From Pseudomonas sp. MM211 (lineage in GTDB: Bacteria; Pseudomonadota; Gammaproteobacteria; Pseudomonadales; Pseudomonadaceae): DNA of 64,000 nucleotides. The stretch is taken from assembly GCF_020386635.1 (NCBI RefSeq), contig NZ_CP081942.1, positions 2,666,001 through 2,730,000 of the forward strand, in the 5' to 3' direction. The translations under genes and the position numbers were made by a program. Under the pieces are notes generated by a model that worked only from the letters and a program-made list of their open reading frames with translations, searched no databases and was not told the DNA's origin. Positions 1 through 8,091 of this stretch are shown here, piece after piece (the stretch's first letter is position 1; every line of letters starts with the position of its first letter).

Positions 1-1656
1 CAGTTCGGCGAGAAGTTTGCCAAGGACTGGCTGATCCGCCGGCTCAAGTTCTTCGAGATATTCATCATGCTGATTGGCGCGGCCGGGGTGCTGCTGGGCA
101 ACCTCACACTGATGCTCGCGGTGCTGTTCGCCATGGGTATGCAGTCGGCGCTGTTCGGCCCGGTCAAGTACTCGATCCTGCCCCAGGCGTTAAGGCCCGA
201 GGAGCTGGTCGGTGGCAATGCCCTGGTGGAAATGGGCACCTTTCTGGCGATCCTGGCCGGCACCATCGGCGCCGGGATCATGCTCACCAGCGCGAATTAC
301 GGGGTGATCGTCGCCGCCTCGGTGGTGCTGGTGGCAGTGATTGGCTACCTGACCAGCCGTGCTATTCCGCGTGCGGATGCCGCGCTGCCGAATTTGGCGC
401 TGGACTGGAACATCCTGCGCCAGACCTGGCTGACCCTGCGTATGGGGCTGACCCAACCAAAAGTGGTATCCCGCTCGCTGGTCGGCAACTCCTGGTTCTG
501 GTTTCTCGGCGCGGTGTACCTGACGCAGATTCCGGCCTATTCCAAGGAATGGCTGCACGGCGACGAAAGCGTGGTCACGCTGATTCTTACCGTGTTCTCG
601 GTGGGCATCGCTCTGGGTTCGATGCTCTGCGAGCGAATGAGCGGCCACAAGGTGGAGATCGGCCTGGTACCGTTCGGCTCCATCGGCCTGTCGGTGTTCG
701 GCATTCTGCTGTGGTGGGGATCGGGTGGTGTGCCCGAGGCAGCGCAGCCGCACAACTGGCTGGCGCTGCTCGGCTATGGCCATGCTTGGTGGGTGCTGGG
801 CTCGATCCTCGGCATTGGTGTGTTCGGCGGTTTCTACATCGTGCCGCTGTATGCGCTGATCCAGTCGCGTACCGCCGAGAACGAGCGGGCCCGGGTGATT
901 GCCGCCAACAACATTCTCAACGCGCTGTTCATGGTGGTGTCGGCGCTGGTGTCGATCCTCTTTCTCAGCGTCGCCGGGCTGTCGATCCCGCAGCTGTTCC
1001 TGGTCATTTCGCTGATGAACGTGGCGGTCAACAGCTACATCTTCAAGATCGTCCCCGAATTCACCATGCGCTTCCTCATCTGGCTGCTCGGCCACTCGAT
1101 GTACCGGGTGTCGCACAAGGGCCTGGATGCCATCCCGGATGAAGGTGCAGCCGTGCTGGTGTGCAACCACGTGTCATTCGTCGATGCGCTGCTGATCGGT
1201 GGCGCGGTGCGCCGGCCGATACGCTTCGTCATGTACTACAAGATCTACAACCTGCCAGTGCTCAACTTCATCTTTCGCACTGCGGGTACCGTGCCGATTG
1301 CCGGGCGCAGCGAGGATCTGCTGGTGTTCGATGCAGCGTTCCAGCGCATTGGCGAGTACCTGCGCAACGGCGAGGTGGTGTGCATCTTCCCTGAAGGCAA
1401 ACTGACCGCCGACGGCGAGATCGACGCGTTCAAGGCAGGCGTAGAGCGCATTCTGCAGGACAACCCGGTGCCGGTGATTCCCATGGCCCTGGGTGGCCTG
1501 TGGGGTAGCTTCTTCAGTCGTGATCCGCGCAAGCGACTGTTCCGCCGCTTCTGGTCGCGTGTCGATCTGATCGCCGGCAAGCCAATCGAGGCCGCTGCGG
1601 CCACACGCCAGGTGCTGCAGGCCGAGGTCGCCGCGTTGCGTGGAGACAAGCGCTGA
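1..1656 (+). CDS. MFS transporter fused to PlsC-type acyltransferase (5' end cut by window)
   Basis: The reading frame is open from base 1, so the N-terminus lies outside the window. The first ~345 visible residues are a multi-pass MFS domain like the lysophospholipid flippase LplT. The last ~180 residues are a PlsC/LPLAT domain with the acyltransferase motif NHVSFVD (H-x4-D, near base 1165) and the FPEGKLT motif (near base 1390). Families of this architecture move lysophospholipid across the inner membrane and re-acylate it. The AMP-binding acyl-ACP synthetase domain of full Aas-type fusions is absent: the protein stops after PlsC. Acyl donor and substrate are inferred. A strong hairpin follows the stop codon. 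Confidence 0.85.
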   Translation, partial: QFGEKFAKDWLIRRLKFFEIFIMLIGAAGVLLGNLTLMLAVLFAMGMQSALFGPVKYSILPQALRPEELVGGNALVEMGTFLAILAGTIGAGIMLTSANYGVIVAASVVLVAVIGYLTSRAIPRADAALPNLALDWNILRQTWLTLRMGLTQPKVVSRSLVGNSWFWFLGAVYLTQIPAYSKEWLHGDESVVTLILTVFSVGIALGSMLCERMSGHKVEIGLVPFGSIGLSVFGILLWWGSGGVPEAAQPHNWLALLGYGHAWWVLGSILGIGVFGGFYIVPLYALIQSRTAENERARVIAANNILNALFMVVSALVSILFLSVAGLSIPQLFLVISLMNVAVNSYIFKIVPEFTMRFLIWLLGHSMYRVSHKGLDAIPDEGAAVLVCNHVSFVDALLIGGAVRRPIRFVMYYKIYNLPVLNFIFRTAGTVPIAGRSEDLLVFDAAFQRIGEYLRNGEVVCIFPEGKLTADGEIDAFKAGVERILQDNPVPVIPMALGGLWGSFFSRDPRKRLFRRFWSRVDLIAGKPIEAAAATRQVLQAEVAALRGDKR

Positions 1657-1678
1657 GCTGCGATTTCTTTACGCACTT

Positions 1679-1715
1679 AACGAAGGAGCCCGCCAATTGG
1701 CGGGCTCCTTCGTTT
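1679..1715. terminator. Bidirectional hairpin terminator
   Basis: A perfect 16-bp stem (AACGAAGGAGCCCGCC and its complement) encloses an AATT loop. It sits between the convergent acyltransferase gene and the guanidinium exporter, ending at the exporter's stop codon. A-rich and T-rich ends at both sides suit termination in both directions. Confidence 0.8.
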
Positions 1716-2032
1716 CAGCCGTGGCTCATCTTCAGCCCGACCAGGCCACAGATGATCAGTGCCACGCTGGCCAGGCGCATCAACGCCATGGACTCGCCGA
1801 ACAGGATAATGCCGGCGATCACCGTGCCTACCGCGCCGACGCCCGTCCAGATGGCGTAAGCAGTACCTAGCGGCAATTCCTTCATGGCCAGCCCGAGCAG
1901 GCCGAGGCTGATAACCATCGCGGTCACGGTGAGCAAGGTGGGCAGTGGTCGAGTGAAGCCGTCGGTGTATTTCAGGCCGACGGCCCAGCCGACCTCGAAC
2001 AGGCCAGCGAAAAACAGAATGATCCAGGACAT
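1715..2032 (-). CDS. gdx: Guanidinium exporter, SMR family (SugE/Gdx)
   Basis: A 105-residue protein of the small multidrug resistance family with four predicted membrane helices and the conserved helix-1 glutamate (E13, in GLFEVGW) used for proton-coupled exchange. The Gdx/SugE branch exports guanidinium ion as a dual-topology dimer. The assignment is strengthened by the two-hairpin guanidine-II riboswitch directly upstream in the mRNA, which in known systems turns on translation when guanidine binds. The gene is monocistronic, bounded by the bidirectional terminator at its 3' end. The family also includes quaternary-ammonium exporters, but the riboswitch argues for guanidinium as the physiological substrate. 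Confidence 0.93.
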   Translation of the reverse strand: MSWIILFFAGLFEVGWAVGLKYTDGFTRPLPTLLTVTAMVISLGLLGLAMKELPLGTAYAIWTGVGAVGTVIAGIILFGESMALMRLASVALIICGLVGLKMSHG

Positions 2033-2052
2033 AAGGCGACTCTACTGTGGGT

Positions 2053-2100
2053 GGGGTCGTCCCCGGCAGTCATGCGCGTCATGCCCAGGGTCGTCCCTGG
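2053..2100 (-). promoter_or_regulatory. Guanidine-II (mini-ykkC) riboswitch
   Basis: Read on the minus strand, two hairpins carry identical ACGA tetraloops: P1 is CCAGGG-ACGA-CCCTGG (2100-2085) and P2 is GGGG-ACGA-CCCC (2064-2053), 20 nt apart. Twin stems with ACGR loops define the guanidine-II class. P2 ends about 20 nt before the exporter ATG, in a position to control access to the ribosome binding site. Confidence 0.9.
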
Positions 2101-2146
2101 CGCGCCCCAATAGTGTGCATGAATCACCTAACAGGGAAAACCAGGG

Positions 2147-3085
2147 TCAGCCCTGTTTGTCGTCCTTCATGCGGCGCAGGAAGGTTGCCAGCAGTGCGCC
2201 GGAGAGGTTGTGCCAGACGCTGAACAGTGCGCTAGGCACCGCCGCAAGCGGTGAGAAGTGGGCGCTTGCCAGGGCGGCACCAAGCCCGGAGTTCTGCATG
2301 CCGACTTCGATGGACAGCGTCTTGCGCTGTGCCAGCGGCATGCCGGTGAGGACGCCGGCCAGGTAGCCGAGGCCGAGGCCGAGGCTGTTGTGCAGAACCA
2401 CCACGGCCATGATCAGCAGGCCGGATTCGGCGATCTTCGCCTGGCTGGCCGCGACCACGGCCGCAACGATGGCGACGATGGACACAACTGAAACCAGGGG
2501 CAGCACGTCGACGGCCAGCTTGACCCGCTCGCCCAATAGACGCTGGGCGACCAGGCCGAGAATGATCGGCAGCAGCACCATCTGCAGGATCGAACTGAAC
2601 ATCGCCCAGAATGATACCGGCAGCCATTCCGAGGCCAGCAGCCAGATCAGCGCCGGAGTGACGACGGGGGCCATCAGGGTGGTCACAGCGGTGATGCCCA
2701 CGGACAGCGCAACGTCGCCCTTGGCGAACCAGGTGATGACGTTGGAGGCGGTACCGCCAGGGCAACAGCCCACCAGAATGACCCCCACAGCGATTTCTGC
2801 CGGCAGGGCAAACAGCTGGCACAGCAGCCAAGCGAGGCCCGGCATGATGATGAACTGCGCCAGTACACCGATCAGCACTCTTACCGGGTGCCGCGCCACT
2901 TCACGAAAGTCCTCGGCCTTGAGGGTCAGGCCCATGCCGAACATGATCAGCCCGAGCAGCGGCACGATCCACGAGGTCAGCGGCAGAAACGCGCTGGGGA
3001 TCAGGAACGCCAGCACGGCGAACAGGAGAACCCAAATGGCGAAGGTGTTGCCGACGAAGCGGCTCAGAGCGATCAGCGCAGACAT
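2147..3085 (-). CDS. Bile acid:sodium symporter (BASS) family protein
   Basis: A 312-residue integral membrane protein with about nine to ten hydrophobic segments. It has the BASS hallmarks: an early PLLGLIMFGMGLTLK segment and the CCPGGTASNV motif near residue 107, part of the sodium-site and substrate crossover region. Bacterial members move organic anions or keto acids with Na+; bile acid transport is not implied. It is transcribed toward the guanidinium exporter with a ~115-base gap holding the riboswitch, so the two are probably separate units. The substrate cannot be read from the sequence. Confidence 0.85.
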   Translation of the reverse strand: MSALIALSRFVGNTFAIWVLLFAVLAFLIPSAFLPLTSWIVPLLGLIMFGMGLTLKAEDFREVARHPVRVLIGVLAQFIIMPGLAWLLCQLFALPAEIAVGVILVGCCPGGTASNVITWFAKGDVALSVGITAVTTLMAPVVTPALIWLLASEWLPVSFWAMFSSILQMVLLPIILGLVAQRLLGERVKLAVDVLPLVSVVSIVAIVAAVVAASQAKIAESGLLIMAVVVLHNSLGLGLGYLAGVLTGMPLAQRKTLSIEVGMQNSGLGAALASAHFSPLAAVPSALFSVWHNLSGALLATFLRRMKDDKQG

Positions 3086-3233
3086 GGCGAAGATTCCGTA
3101 ATGACGTGTAGCGGGTTCCGCAGCCGAGAGAGCGTGCGGAGCTGGTTATTGTTGGATGCTGCAGGGGATGTCAGTGGTGACAGCAGCAGAGTGAAGCGGG
3201 GTGCTTTTGGTGTGCGCACTGTGAGCCTAGCGC

Positions 3234-3263
3234 GGTGGACGGATAAGGCGCCGTCCACCCTAC
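3234..3263. repeat. REP-like palindrome with GTAGGGTGG head
   Basis: GGTGGACGG (3234-3242) pairs with CCGTCCACC (3251-3259) around an 8-base loop. The minus strand reads GTAGGGTGGAC, the same head as the palindrome at 55129-55150. It lies just downstream of rdgC, a typical extragenic position for REP elements. Confidence 0.55.
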
Positions 3264-3277
3264 AGATTTGCGCTACC

Positions 3278-4198
3278 TCAGATGCCTTGCGGGGTGTCTT
3301 CGCCGCCAAGGGCTTCGAAAAGCGCCGGCAGGAACTCGATCAGGGTCAGCATCATCAGCGTGAAGCTGGCGTCCTGCTGGCTCAGGTCATCATCGCCGCC
3401 ATCCTGCTCGGCCTGTTCCTGCAGCAGGTCTTCGAACTTCAGGCGCTTGGCCACCAGCTTGTCGTCGAGCACGAAGGACAGTTTGTCCTGCCAGGCCAGC
3501 GACAGTTGCGTGACCTGCTTGCCCGAGCTCATGTGCAACTGGACTTCTTCGCCAGTGAGATCCTGGCGCTTGCAGCGCACGATGCCGCCGTCTTCGTGGG
3601 TGTCGCGCAGTTCGCACTCGTCCAGCACGTGGAAGTCGGCAGCGGCTTGCTGGGCTTTGACCCAGTCGGTCATGGTCGCTGTCGGAGCGATCTTCACGGT
3701 CAGCGGACGAACTGGCAGCGAGCCGATGGCTTCACGCAGGGTGGAGAGCAGGTCTTCGGCGCGCTTCGGGCTGGAAGCGTTGACGATGATCAGGCCCTGA
3801 GCTGGCGCAATGGCGGCGAAGGTGGCCGACTTGCGGATAAAGGCGCGGGGCAGGAAGGCCTGGACGATTTCGTCCTTGATCTGCTCGCGTTCCTTTTTGT
3901 AGACCTTGCGCATCTGCTCGTTTTCGATCTCGTCGACCTTTTCCTTCACGGCGTCTTTGACGACGCTACCGGGCAGGATGCGTTCTTCCTTGCGGGCGGA
4001 AATCAGCAGGAAGCCCTGGCTCTCGTGCACCAGCGGCGCATCGGCGCCCTTGCCGAAGGGGGCGACGAAACCATAGGTCGCCAGTTCCTGGCTGGCGCAG
4101 GGGCGGGCAGGCTTGGCGGCCAGCGCGGTTTCCAGTGTTTCGGTGTCGAAGTTGACGTCTTGGGTAAGGCGATAGACCAGCAGGTTGCGAAACCACAT
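3278..4198 (-). CDS. rdgC: Recombination-associated protein RdgC
   Basis: 306 residues, close to the ~303 of E. coli RdgC, starting [11 protein letters not shown] as family members do. The frame extends 38 codons upstream, but the ATG at 4198 matches the family start and has GGAG 11 nt upstream. RdgC forms a ring-shaped dimer that binds double-stranded DNA without sequence specificity and restrains RecA-promoted strand exchange. Charged central residues (about 95-130, [14 protein letters not shown]) and the acidic C-terminus fit the family. It is apparently monocistronic. Confidence 0.95.
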   Translation of the reverse strand: MWFRNLLVYRLTQDVNFDTETLETALAAKPARPCASQELATYGFVAPFGKGADAPLVHESQGFLLISARKEERILPGSVVKDAVKEKVDEIENEQMRKVYKKEREQIKDEIVQAFLPRAFIRKSATFAAIAPAQGLIIVNASSPKRAEDLLSTLREAIGSLPVRPLTVKIAPTATMTDWVKAQQAAADFHVLDECELRDTHEDGGIVRCKRQDLTGEEVQLHMSSGKQVTQLSLAWQDKLSFVLDDKLVAKRLKFEDLLQEQAEQDGGDDDLSQQDASFTLMMLTLIEFLPALFEALGGEDTPQGI

Positions 4199-4468
4199 GA
4201 GCGGGGTGTCTCCAGTTTGCGGGCGCGCGTTTGGCGCGCAAAAAATCATGAGTCCGGGCGCAAGGCTTCTGCATCGGTGCAGAGCGTGGGCAGTCTGGCG
4301 GCAGATGTTCAATACGCCGCGCGACGATCAGGCCAGCGCGAGGGCGCATTATTCCTTCCGGCGGCGGATTAGGCCAACCCTGTATCGAGGCAGCCTCAGG
4401 TTTATGCGCTGAAACCGTGATGATTCCTAAGCCTTTGGAACGCCAATAATTTTTTTTCACAAAGGGGG
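4199..4468. other. Intergenic region between rdgC and tRNA-Val
   Basis: No gene is seen in these ~270 bases. The rdgC promoter must lie here on the minus strand. An A/T-rich stretch at 4446-4465 sits just upstream of the tRNA promoter and could act as an UP element. Confidence 0.4.
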
Positions 4469-4497
4469 TTGCCAAGGTGCAGGTCGCTCTCTAGAAT
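4469..4497 (+). promoter_or_regulatory. Sigma-70 promoter for tRNA-Val/tRNA-Asp
   Basis: TTGCCA (4469-4474), a 17-bp spacer and TAGAAT (4492-4497), followed by a GC-rich GCGCCCC discriminator as in stringently controlled stable-RNA promoters. A T-rich stretch lies upstream. The first tRNA starts 22 bases downstream. Confidence 0.75.
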
Positions 4498-4518
4498 GCG
4501 CCCCACTTCGAGAGTGAA

Positions 4519-4594
4519 GGGTGATTAGCTCAGCCGGGAGAGCATCTGCCTTACAAGCAGAGGGTCGGCGGTTCGATCCCGTCATCACCCACCA
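4519..4594 (+). tRNA. tRNA-Val (TAC)
   Basis: A 76-nt cloverleaf with the 3' CCA encoded. The anticodon loop CTTACAA on a TCTGC/GCAGA stem gives anticodon TAC. The T-arm reads GGTTCGATCCC. Confidence 0.97.
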
Positions 4595-4606
4595 ATCGAG
4601 GTATGC

Positions 4607-4683
4607 GCAGCGGTAGTTCAGTCGGTTAGAATACCGGCCTGTCACGCCGGGGGTCGCGGGTTCGAGTCCCGTCCGCTGCGCCA
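4607..4683 (+). tRNA. tRNA-Asp (GTC)
   Basis: A 77-nt cloverleaf with encoded CCA. Acceptor GCAGCGG pairs with CCGCTGC, and anticodon loop CTGTCAC gives GTC. It lies 12 nt after tRNA-Val, so both are cut from one transcript. Confidence 0.97.
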
Positions 4684-4725
4684 TATATAGCTTCCAGGGC
4701 CCACTGAACACCCGGAAGCAACGCG

Positions 4726-4749
4726 AAAAGCGCCCAAGGGCGCTTTTTT
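4726..4749 (+). terminator. Intrinsic terminator of the tRNA-Val-Asp unit
   Basis: A 10-bp stem AAAAGCGCCC/GGGCGCTTTT with an AA apex, continuing into TTTTTT. It may also serve the minus-strand operon ending at 4827, because the stem begins with A's. Confidence 0.85.
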
Positions 4750-4826
4750 CGTTTCTGCGTTTCTGTTTTGAAGAATCCCTTCTCTTGCGGCTCAGGCCTT
4801 CGCCAGGCCGCAGGAACCCGCAGCGT

Positions 4827-5477
4827 TCAGATCGCGCCGGGGCGGAAGGGCGGTTCGTCATCCAGGTCTTCGAAGCCATCGATGATGTCCGGCACCTCAT
4901 AGCGCTCGACCTCGATTTCGACTTCTTTCTTGCGGCTCGTACCGAGAATGCCAACCACCGCGCCCAGCGCCAGGCCCGCAGCGGCGAACGCCCAAGGGCG
5001 GCGATGCAGCGCCACGTTCAGTTTGTCGGCACCCTGTTTGACCTGATTCTTCACCGACTCGGCGCTATCCGCGAGGTCATGCAGTTTCTGCCGGGCTGCG
5101 TGGGTGCCCTGATCGAGTGACTGGCGCGCTTCGCGCAATGCATCGGCAAGGGATTCGTGGTCGGCCGGTTCGGCGAATTGGTCAGCAGGTTGTGGGCGGC
5201 TACGGGTCTGCTCCACGGCCAGCCAGGCCAGGCCGATGGCGGTCATGGCCACGGGAAGCGGGTTGGCCTTCAAGGTCTGGCCCAGGCGCTCGGCTATCTC
5301 CAGGCCACCGCTTTCACGGCCGTAAGCAAGCGCCTGATCGATCAGGCGTTGGGGTGTCAGGCGTGCTTCCACGTTATCGATCAGTGCGTCGATGCGGCTG
5401 CGCTGTTGATCGATTTCCTGCTCGAGCACTTCCGGAGACTTGAGCGATTCGGCTGCGATGGTGCTATGGGTACTCAT
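4827..5477 (-). CDS. DUF3618-containing membrane-anchored protein
   Basis: 216 residues. The N-terminal part (about 14-50: EVLEQEIDQQRSRIDALIDN then EARLTPQRLIDQAL) matches the DUF3618 pattern. A long amphipathic helical middle (about 110-150) precedes one hydrophobic segment, residues ~158-175 (AFAAAGLALGAVVGIL), rich in small residues like the glycine-zipper anchors of YqjD/ElaB proteins. An acidic tail follows. Its start overlaps the upstream holin-like gene by 4 nt (ATGA), which implies translational coupling. The same triad (YqjD-like, YqjE-like, DUF3618) occurs in stress-induced envelope operons of proteobacteria. The molecular role is unknown. Confidence 0.75.
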   Translation of the reverse strand: MSTHSTIAAESLKSPEVLEQEIDQQRSRIDALIDNVEARLTPQRLIDQALAYGRESGGLEIAERLGQTLKANPLPVAMTAIGLAWLAVEQTRSRPQPADQFAEPADHESLADALREARQSLDQGTHAARQKLHDLADSAESVKNQVKQGADKLNVALHRRPWAFAAAGLALGAVVGILGTSRKKEVEIEVERYEVPDIIDGFEDLDDEPPFRPGAI

Positions 5478-5878
5478 GACATTTGCCTCTGCACCGCTTC
5501 CTTGTCTTTCTGCAAGGAGTCCAGGGTGCGTTCGGGGGTGAGTTGAGAGGGCGTGAACTTCTGCTGGCCGACCTTGAGCATGATCAGGCCGATGATGATG
5601 ACCACCACCCCAACGATCAGCGCGGCTAGCCAGGGCGCCACCACGGTGCTCAAGCCGTAAACGGCGGAAAGCAGCAGCATCAGCACGCCGCAGAGCAGCA
5701 CGATGGCGCCGCCGGCTACGGCAGCGATCCCGGTCTTGGTGGCCTGCAGGGATGCGTTGAGCTCGACCTTGGCCAGCGCCAGTTCCTTGGTGAAGAGCGT
5801 CTGCACTTCACGGGTAAGCTGGCGCAGCAGGCCGAGCAGGGAAGGCTCCACCGGAGGTTGCCGCGGATCTTCGGTCAT
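5474..5878 (-). CDS. Phage-holin-superfamily/YqjE-like membrane protein
   Basis: 134 residues. An amphipathic N-terminus (LRQLTREVQTLFTKELALAKVE) is followed by two close hydrophobic helices (~50-75 and ~82-103) and a charged tail, the YqjE/Phage_holin_3_6 layout. Despite the family name there is no lysis or phage gene nearby. These chromosomal members accompany YqjD-type inner membrane proteins and are thought to act at the cell envelope during stress. It overlaps the DUF3618 gene by 4 nt and meets the preceding gene's stop codon, so the three form one operon. Confidence 0.8.
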   Translation of the reverse strand: MTEDPRQPPVEPSLLGLLRQLTREVQTLFTKELALAKVELNASLQATKTGIAAVAGGAIVLLCGVLMLLLSAVYGLSTVVAPWLAALIVGVVVIIIGLIMLKVGQQKFTPSQLTPERTLDSLQKDKEAVQRQMS

Positions 5879-6288
5879 TACAGAACTCCTTTTCGTACGT
5901 GACGTTGCAGCGAACGCTCACGCTTGACCAGCACGCGGCTGGCAAGGAAACCTACGGCCAGACCGCCTGCTGCCAGCCAGAACGGATGGGTACGGGCGAA
6001 GCGATCGACAGTGTGCACGGCATGCCCGCTGGCGTTGTTCAGCGCGTCGCGCATGGTGGCGAGCTGGCGGGCCGCTTCACGCAGACGATCCGGCGATGGC
6101 GCTGCGTCGAGATTTTCCAGATCGGCGATGGTCGAGCGGGCTACCTGGGCCAGCGCTTCGAGTTCGTCGGTGTGCGACTGATCGGCCTGGATGCGCGCGC
6201 GCAGTTGCTCCTGAGCATCCTGCTGCCAGTGCCCGGAGATGATCTTGCCTGGGCGCTTGTGAGGCCGTTCTTTGCTGTCGTTATCCAT
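5878..6288 (-). CDS. YqjD/ElaB-like membrane-anchored protein
   Basis: 136 residues from the ATG at 6288, preferred over the ATG 18 nt upstream because AGGTG lies 7 nt before it. Hydrophilic, helix-forming residues ~20-95 precede one C-terminal hydrophobic segment (~105-122, FWLAAGGLAVGFLASRVLV) with spaced glycines and a basic tail. This is the plan of YqjD/ElaB/DUF883 proteins, tail-anchored inner membrane proteins that in E. coli bind ribosomes in stationary phase. Family membership is by architecture, not by a diagnostic motif. Confidence 0.6.
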   Translation of the reverse strand: MDNDSKERPHKRPGKIISGHWQQDAQEQLRARIQADQSHTDELEALAQVARSTIADLENLDAAPSPDRLREAARQLATMRDALNNASGHAVHTVDRFARTHPFWLAAGGLAVGFLASRVLVKRERSLQRHVRKGVL

Positions 6289-6330
6289 GTGGCTACACCT
6301 GTTCATGCTTGAAAGGGCTGTACGTCGTCG

Positions 6331-6747
6331 TTATCGACTGTGCTCGCGAGTGGCGAATTCGTCTGCGAGGGGCGTGTGGATATCCATGGGCGCTGGCGTC
6401 ACAGGGGCAGGGGATACTGGCGTTACCGGAGCGGCGCGGGTTCGGTCTGCCAGCTCTTCGGCCATCAGCACCAGCTCTTGCAGGCGCTGGACGCGAGCAC
6501 GCAGGTAGCGGATTTCTTCCAGGGGATCGTCCGCCGCGCTTTTCACGCTGCAGTGCCCACTGAGACCGCGCAGCAACAGCAGGCCGCCGGCACTCAGCTG
6601 GCGATTACCCTGCTGGCCCTGTTTGCTGGCGCCCAGCGCGGCCAGTAGCAGGCCGCCGCCGATGGACAGCAAGCGCTCCCAGCCTCTTACGTTCTGGCGT
6701 GCCGGGCCCTGTCGGTCGGGTTGCGATTGCGGTTCGAAGGCGACCAT
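6331..6747 (-). CDS. DUF2892 (YgaP-type transmembrane) protein
   Basis: 138 residues. Residues ~18-66 (QNVRGWERLLSIGGGLLLA through LLLLRGLSGHC) match the DUF2892 two-helix hairpin domain with its N-x3-ER-x6-G opening. A charged helical region (~75-105) and a Pro/Ala/Thr-rich linker (APVTPVSPAPVTPAP) follow. YgaP of E. coli pairs this domain with rhodanese; here there is none, as in many stress-associated Pseudomonas proteins. It is the second gene of the minus-strand run. The function is unknown. Confidence 0.7.
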   Translation of the reverse strand: MVAFEPQSQPDRQGPARQNVRGWERLLSIGGGLLLAALGASKQGQQGNRQLSAGGLLLLRGLSGHCSVKSAADDPLEEIRYLRARVQRLQELVLMAEELADRTRAAPVTPVSPAPVTPAPMDIHTPLADEFATREHSR

Positions 6748-6783
6748 GGGTTCACTCCTTTCTGGTTATTGATGAAAGCTGGA

Positions 6784-6933
6784 TCAGCGCGCGCAAACCG
6801 GATCGGGCTGCGGCTTGTCCGGCAATACATCGTTGTCCGGTTCCTGGGGATGGCCGAGGGGAGGCTGCTCGCCTGGCGTGCCCAGTGTTCCCGGTGCCTG
6901 GTTAGGATCCTCTGGTATTCGTTGGGTCATCAT
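6784..6933 (-). CDS. Small Pro/Asp-rich hypothetical protein (49 aa)
   Basis: A 49-residue hydrophilic peptide, MMTQRIPEDPNQAPG onward, with about one quarter proline and an acidic C-terminal half. The frame stays open upstream, but a very strong Shine-Dalgarno (GGAGG) sits 5 nt before the ATG at 6933 and 8 nt before the second ATG at 6930, which decides the start. It probably opens the minus-strand stress cluster. No domain or signal peptide is seen. The composition suggests an intrinsically disordered small stress protein; this is inference. Confidence 0.6.
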   Translation of the reverse strand: MMTQRIPEDPNQAPGTLGTPGEQPPLGHPQEPDNDVLPDKPQPDPVCAR

Positions 6934-7290
6934 GCGCCCCTCCGGTCTCGATGCTCTTGGTGGTTTGAGGGTCGCACGCGCTGCATGTTCGATCTTTTTG
7001 CCAAGAGATATCCCCATGGCGCCAGCGCCGCGATCCAGGCCCGGCACAGGCGCAGCGCCCTCTGGCTGGCTCTTTTGCGCATCCGCTGTGGTGAACGTTT
7101 CGCTGACTACACGGGCAGGCAATTACCGCATGCTAGGGCAGCCTCACTGTAGCCATTGGGGCGGCAGGCAGAGGCTCGCCTTTATTTTGCTGGATATGAG
7201 TGTTGCCATTGGAGCTGGCAGCACGGGCCTTTTACTGAACTCTGCCGCTTGCCGGTCAGTCAGGTGTTACAGGTTCAGGAGTGGAAACCC
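6934..7290. other. Divergent intergenic region, stress cluster versus SDR/GH15
   Basis: About 350 bases separate the minus-strand small-protein run from the plus-strand dehydrogenase. Promoters for both must lie here. A GAACTC near 7238 followed 17 bases later by TCAGG faintly resembles an AlgU/RpoE site for the plus strand, but the match is too weak to call. Open frames running through the region lack start signals. Confidence 0.35.
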
Positions 7291-8091
7291 ATGCTCATTT
7301 CTCTGCACAAACAGGTCGCACTGGTCACCGGTGGCAGTTCAGGCATTGGCGCCGCATCGGCGAAAGCGCTGGCGCAGGCCGGTGCCGCCGTGGTGGTGAA
7401 TTATCGATCCGGGCGCGAGGCGGCGGAGCGACTGGCCGAGGAAATACGCAGCGCAGGCGGCCAAGCGATTGCCGTGGGTGCGGACGTGTCCAGCGAGAAG
7501 GAGGTCGAGGCGCTGTTCGCCGAAACCCTGTCGGCCTTCGGGCGGCTGGACATCCTGCTGGCCAACTCGGGCATGCAGCGTGATGCGCCGACGGTGGACA
7601 TGAGCCTGGAGGACTGGAACCAGGTGCTGCAGGTCAACCTTACCGGTCAGTTTCTCTGTGTGCGTGCAGCCCTGCGCCAATTCCGCCAGCAGGAAATTCG
7701 CGAAGACGTGTCGCGTGCGGCCGGCAAGATCATTCAGATGAGTTCGGTGCATCAATTGATCCCGTGGGCAGGGCGCGCCAACTACGCGGCGTCCAAGGGC
7801 GGCCTCGACCTACTGATGCGCAGCGTGGCCCAGGAGGTGGGCGAGCAGCGCATTCGCGTCAATGCCATTGCCCCCGGTGCGATCCGTACCGCGATCAATC
7901 GCGAGGCCACCGAAGGCGAAGCCGCCAAGGCATTGCTCGAACTGATTCCCTACGGCCGCATCGGTGAAGCCGAAGACATCGCCAATGCGGTGGTCTGGCT
8001 GGCTTCCGATGCCGCCGATTACGTTCACGGCACGACCCTGTTCATCGACGGCGGTATGAGCCTTTACCCGGAGTTTCGTGACAATGGTTGA
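7291..8091 (+). CDS. SDR family oxidoreductase, glucose 1-dehydrogenase-like
   Basis: 266 residues from the ATG at 7291 (AGGAG about 10 nt upstream); longer upstream starts lack a binding site. Classical short-chain dehydrogenase features are present: TGGSSGIG nucleotide-binding motif (~11-18), LLANSG (a variant of NNAG), catalytic Ser in MSSVHQ and YAASK (Tyr-x3-Lys), and a C-terminal IDGG. An unusually long stretch before the serine (QQEIREDVSRAAGKI) is typical of glucose-1-dehydrogenase-type SDRs found beside glucoamylases. It overlaps the GH15 gene by 8 nt. Oxidation of a sugar released by the neighbour is an inference. Confidence 0.8.
   Translation: MLISLHKQVALVTGGSSGIGAASAKALAQAGAAVVVNYRSGREAAERLAEEIRSAGGQAIAVGADVSSEKEVEALFAETLSAFGRLDILLANSGMQRDAPTVDMSLEDWNQVLQVNLTGQFLCVRAALRQFRQQEIREDVSRAAGKIIQMSSVHQLIPWAGRANYAASKGGLDLLMRSVAQEVGEQRIRVNAIAPGAIRTAINREATEGEAAKALLELIPYGRIGEAEDIANAVVWLASDAADYVHGTTLFIDGGMSLYPEFRDNG

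Noticed and set aside
2888..4372. A 494-codon plus-strand open frame
   Set aside because: Antisense to the BASS gene and rdgC and spans their intergenic palindrome.
5474..5878. Holin-family protein as a sign of prophage
   Set aside because: No endolysin, structural, integrase or attachment sequences nearby. The gene belongs to a chromosomal YqjD/YqjE-type operon.
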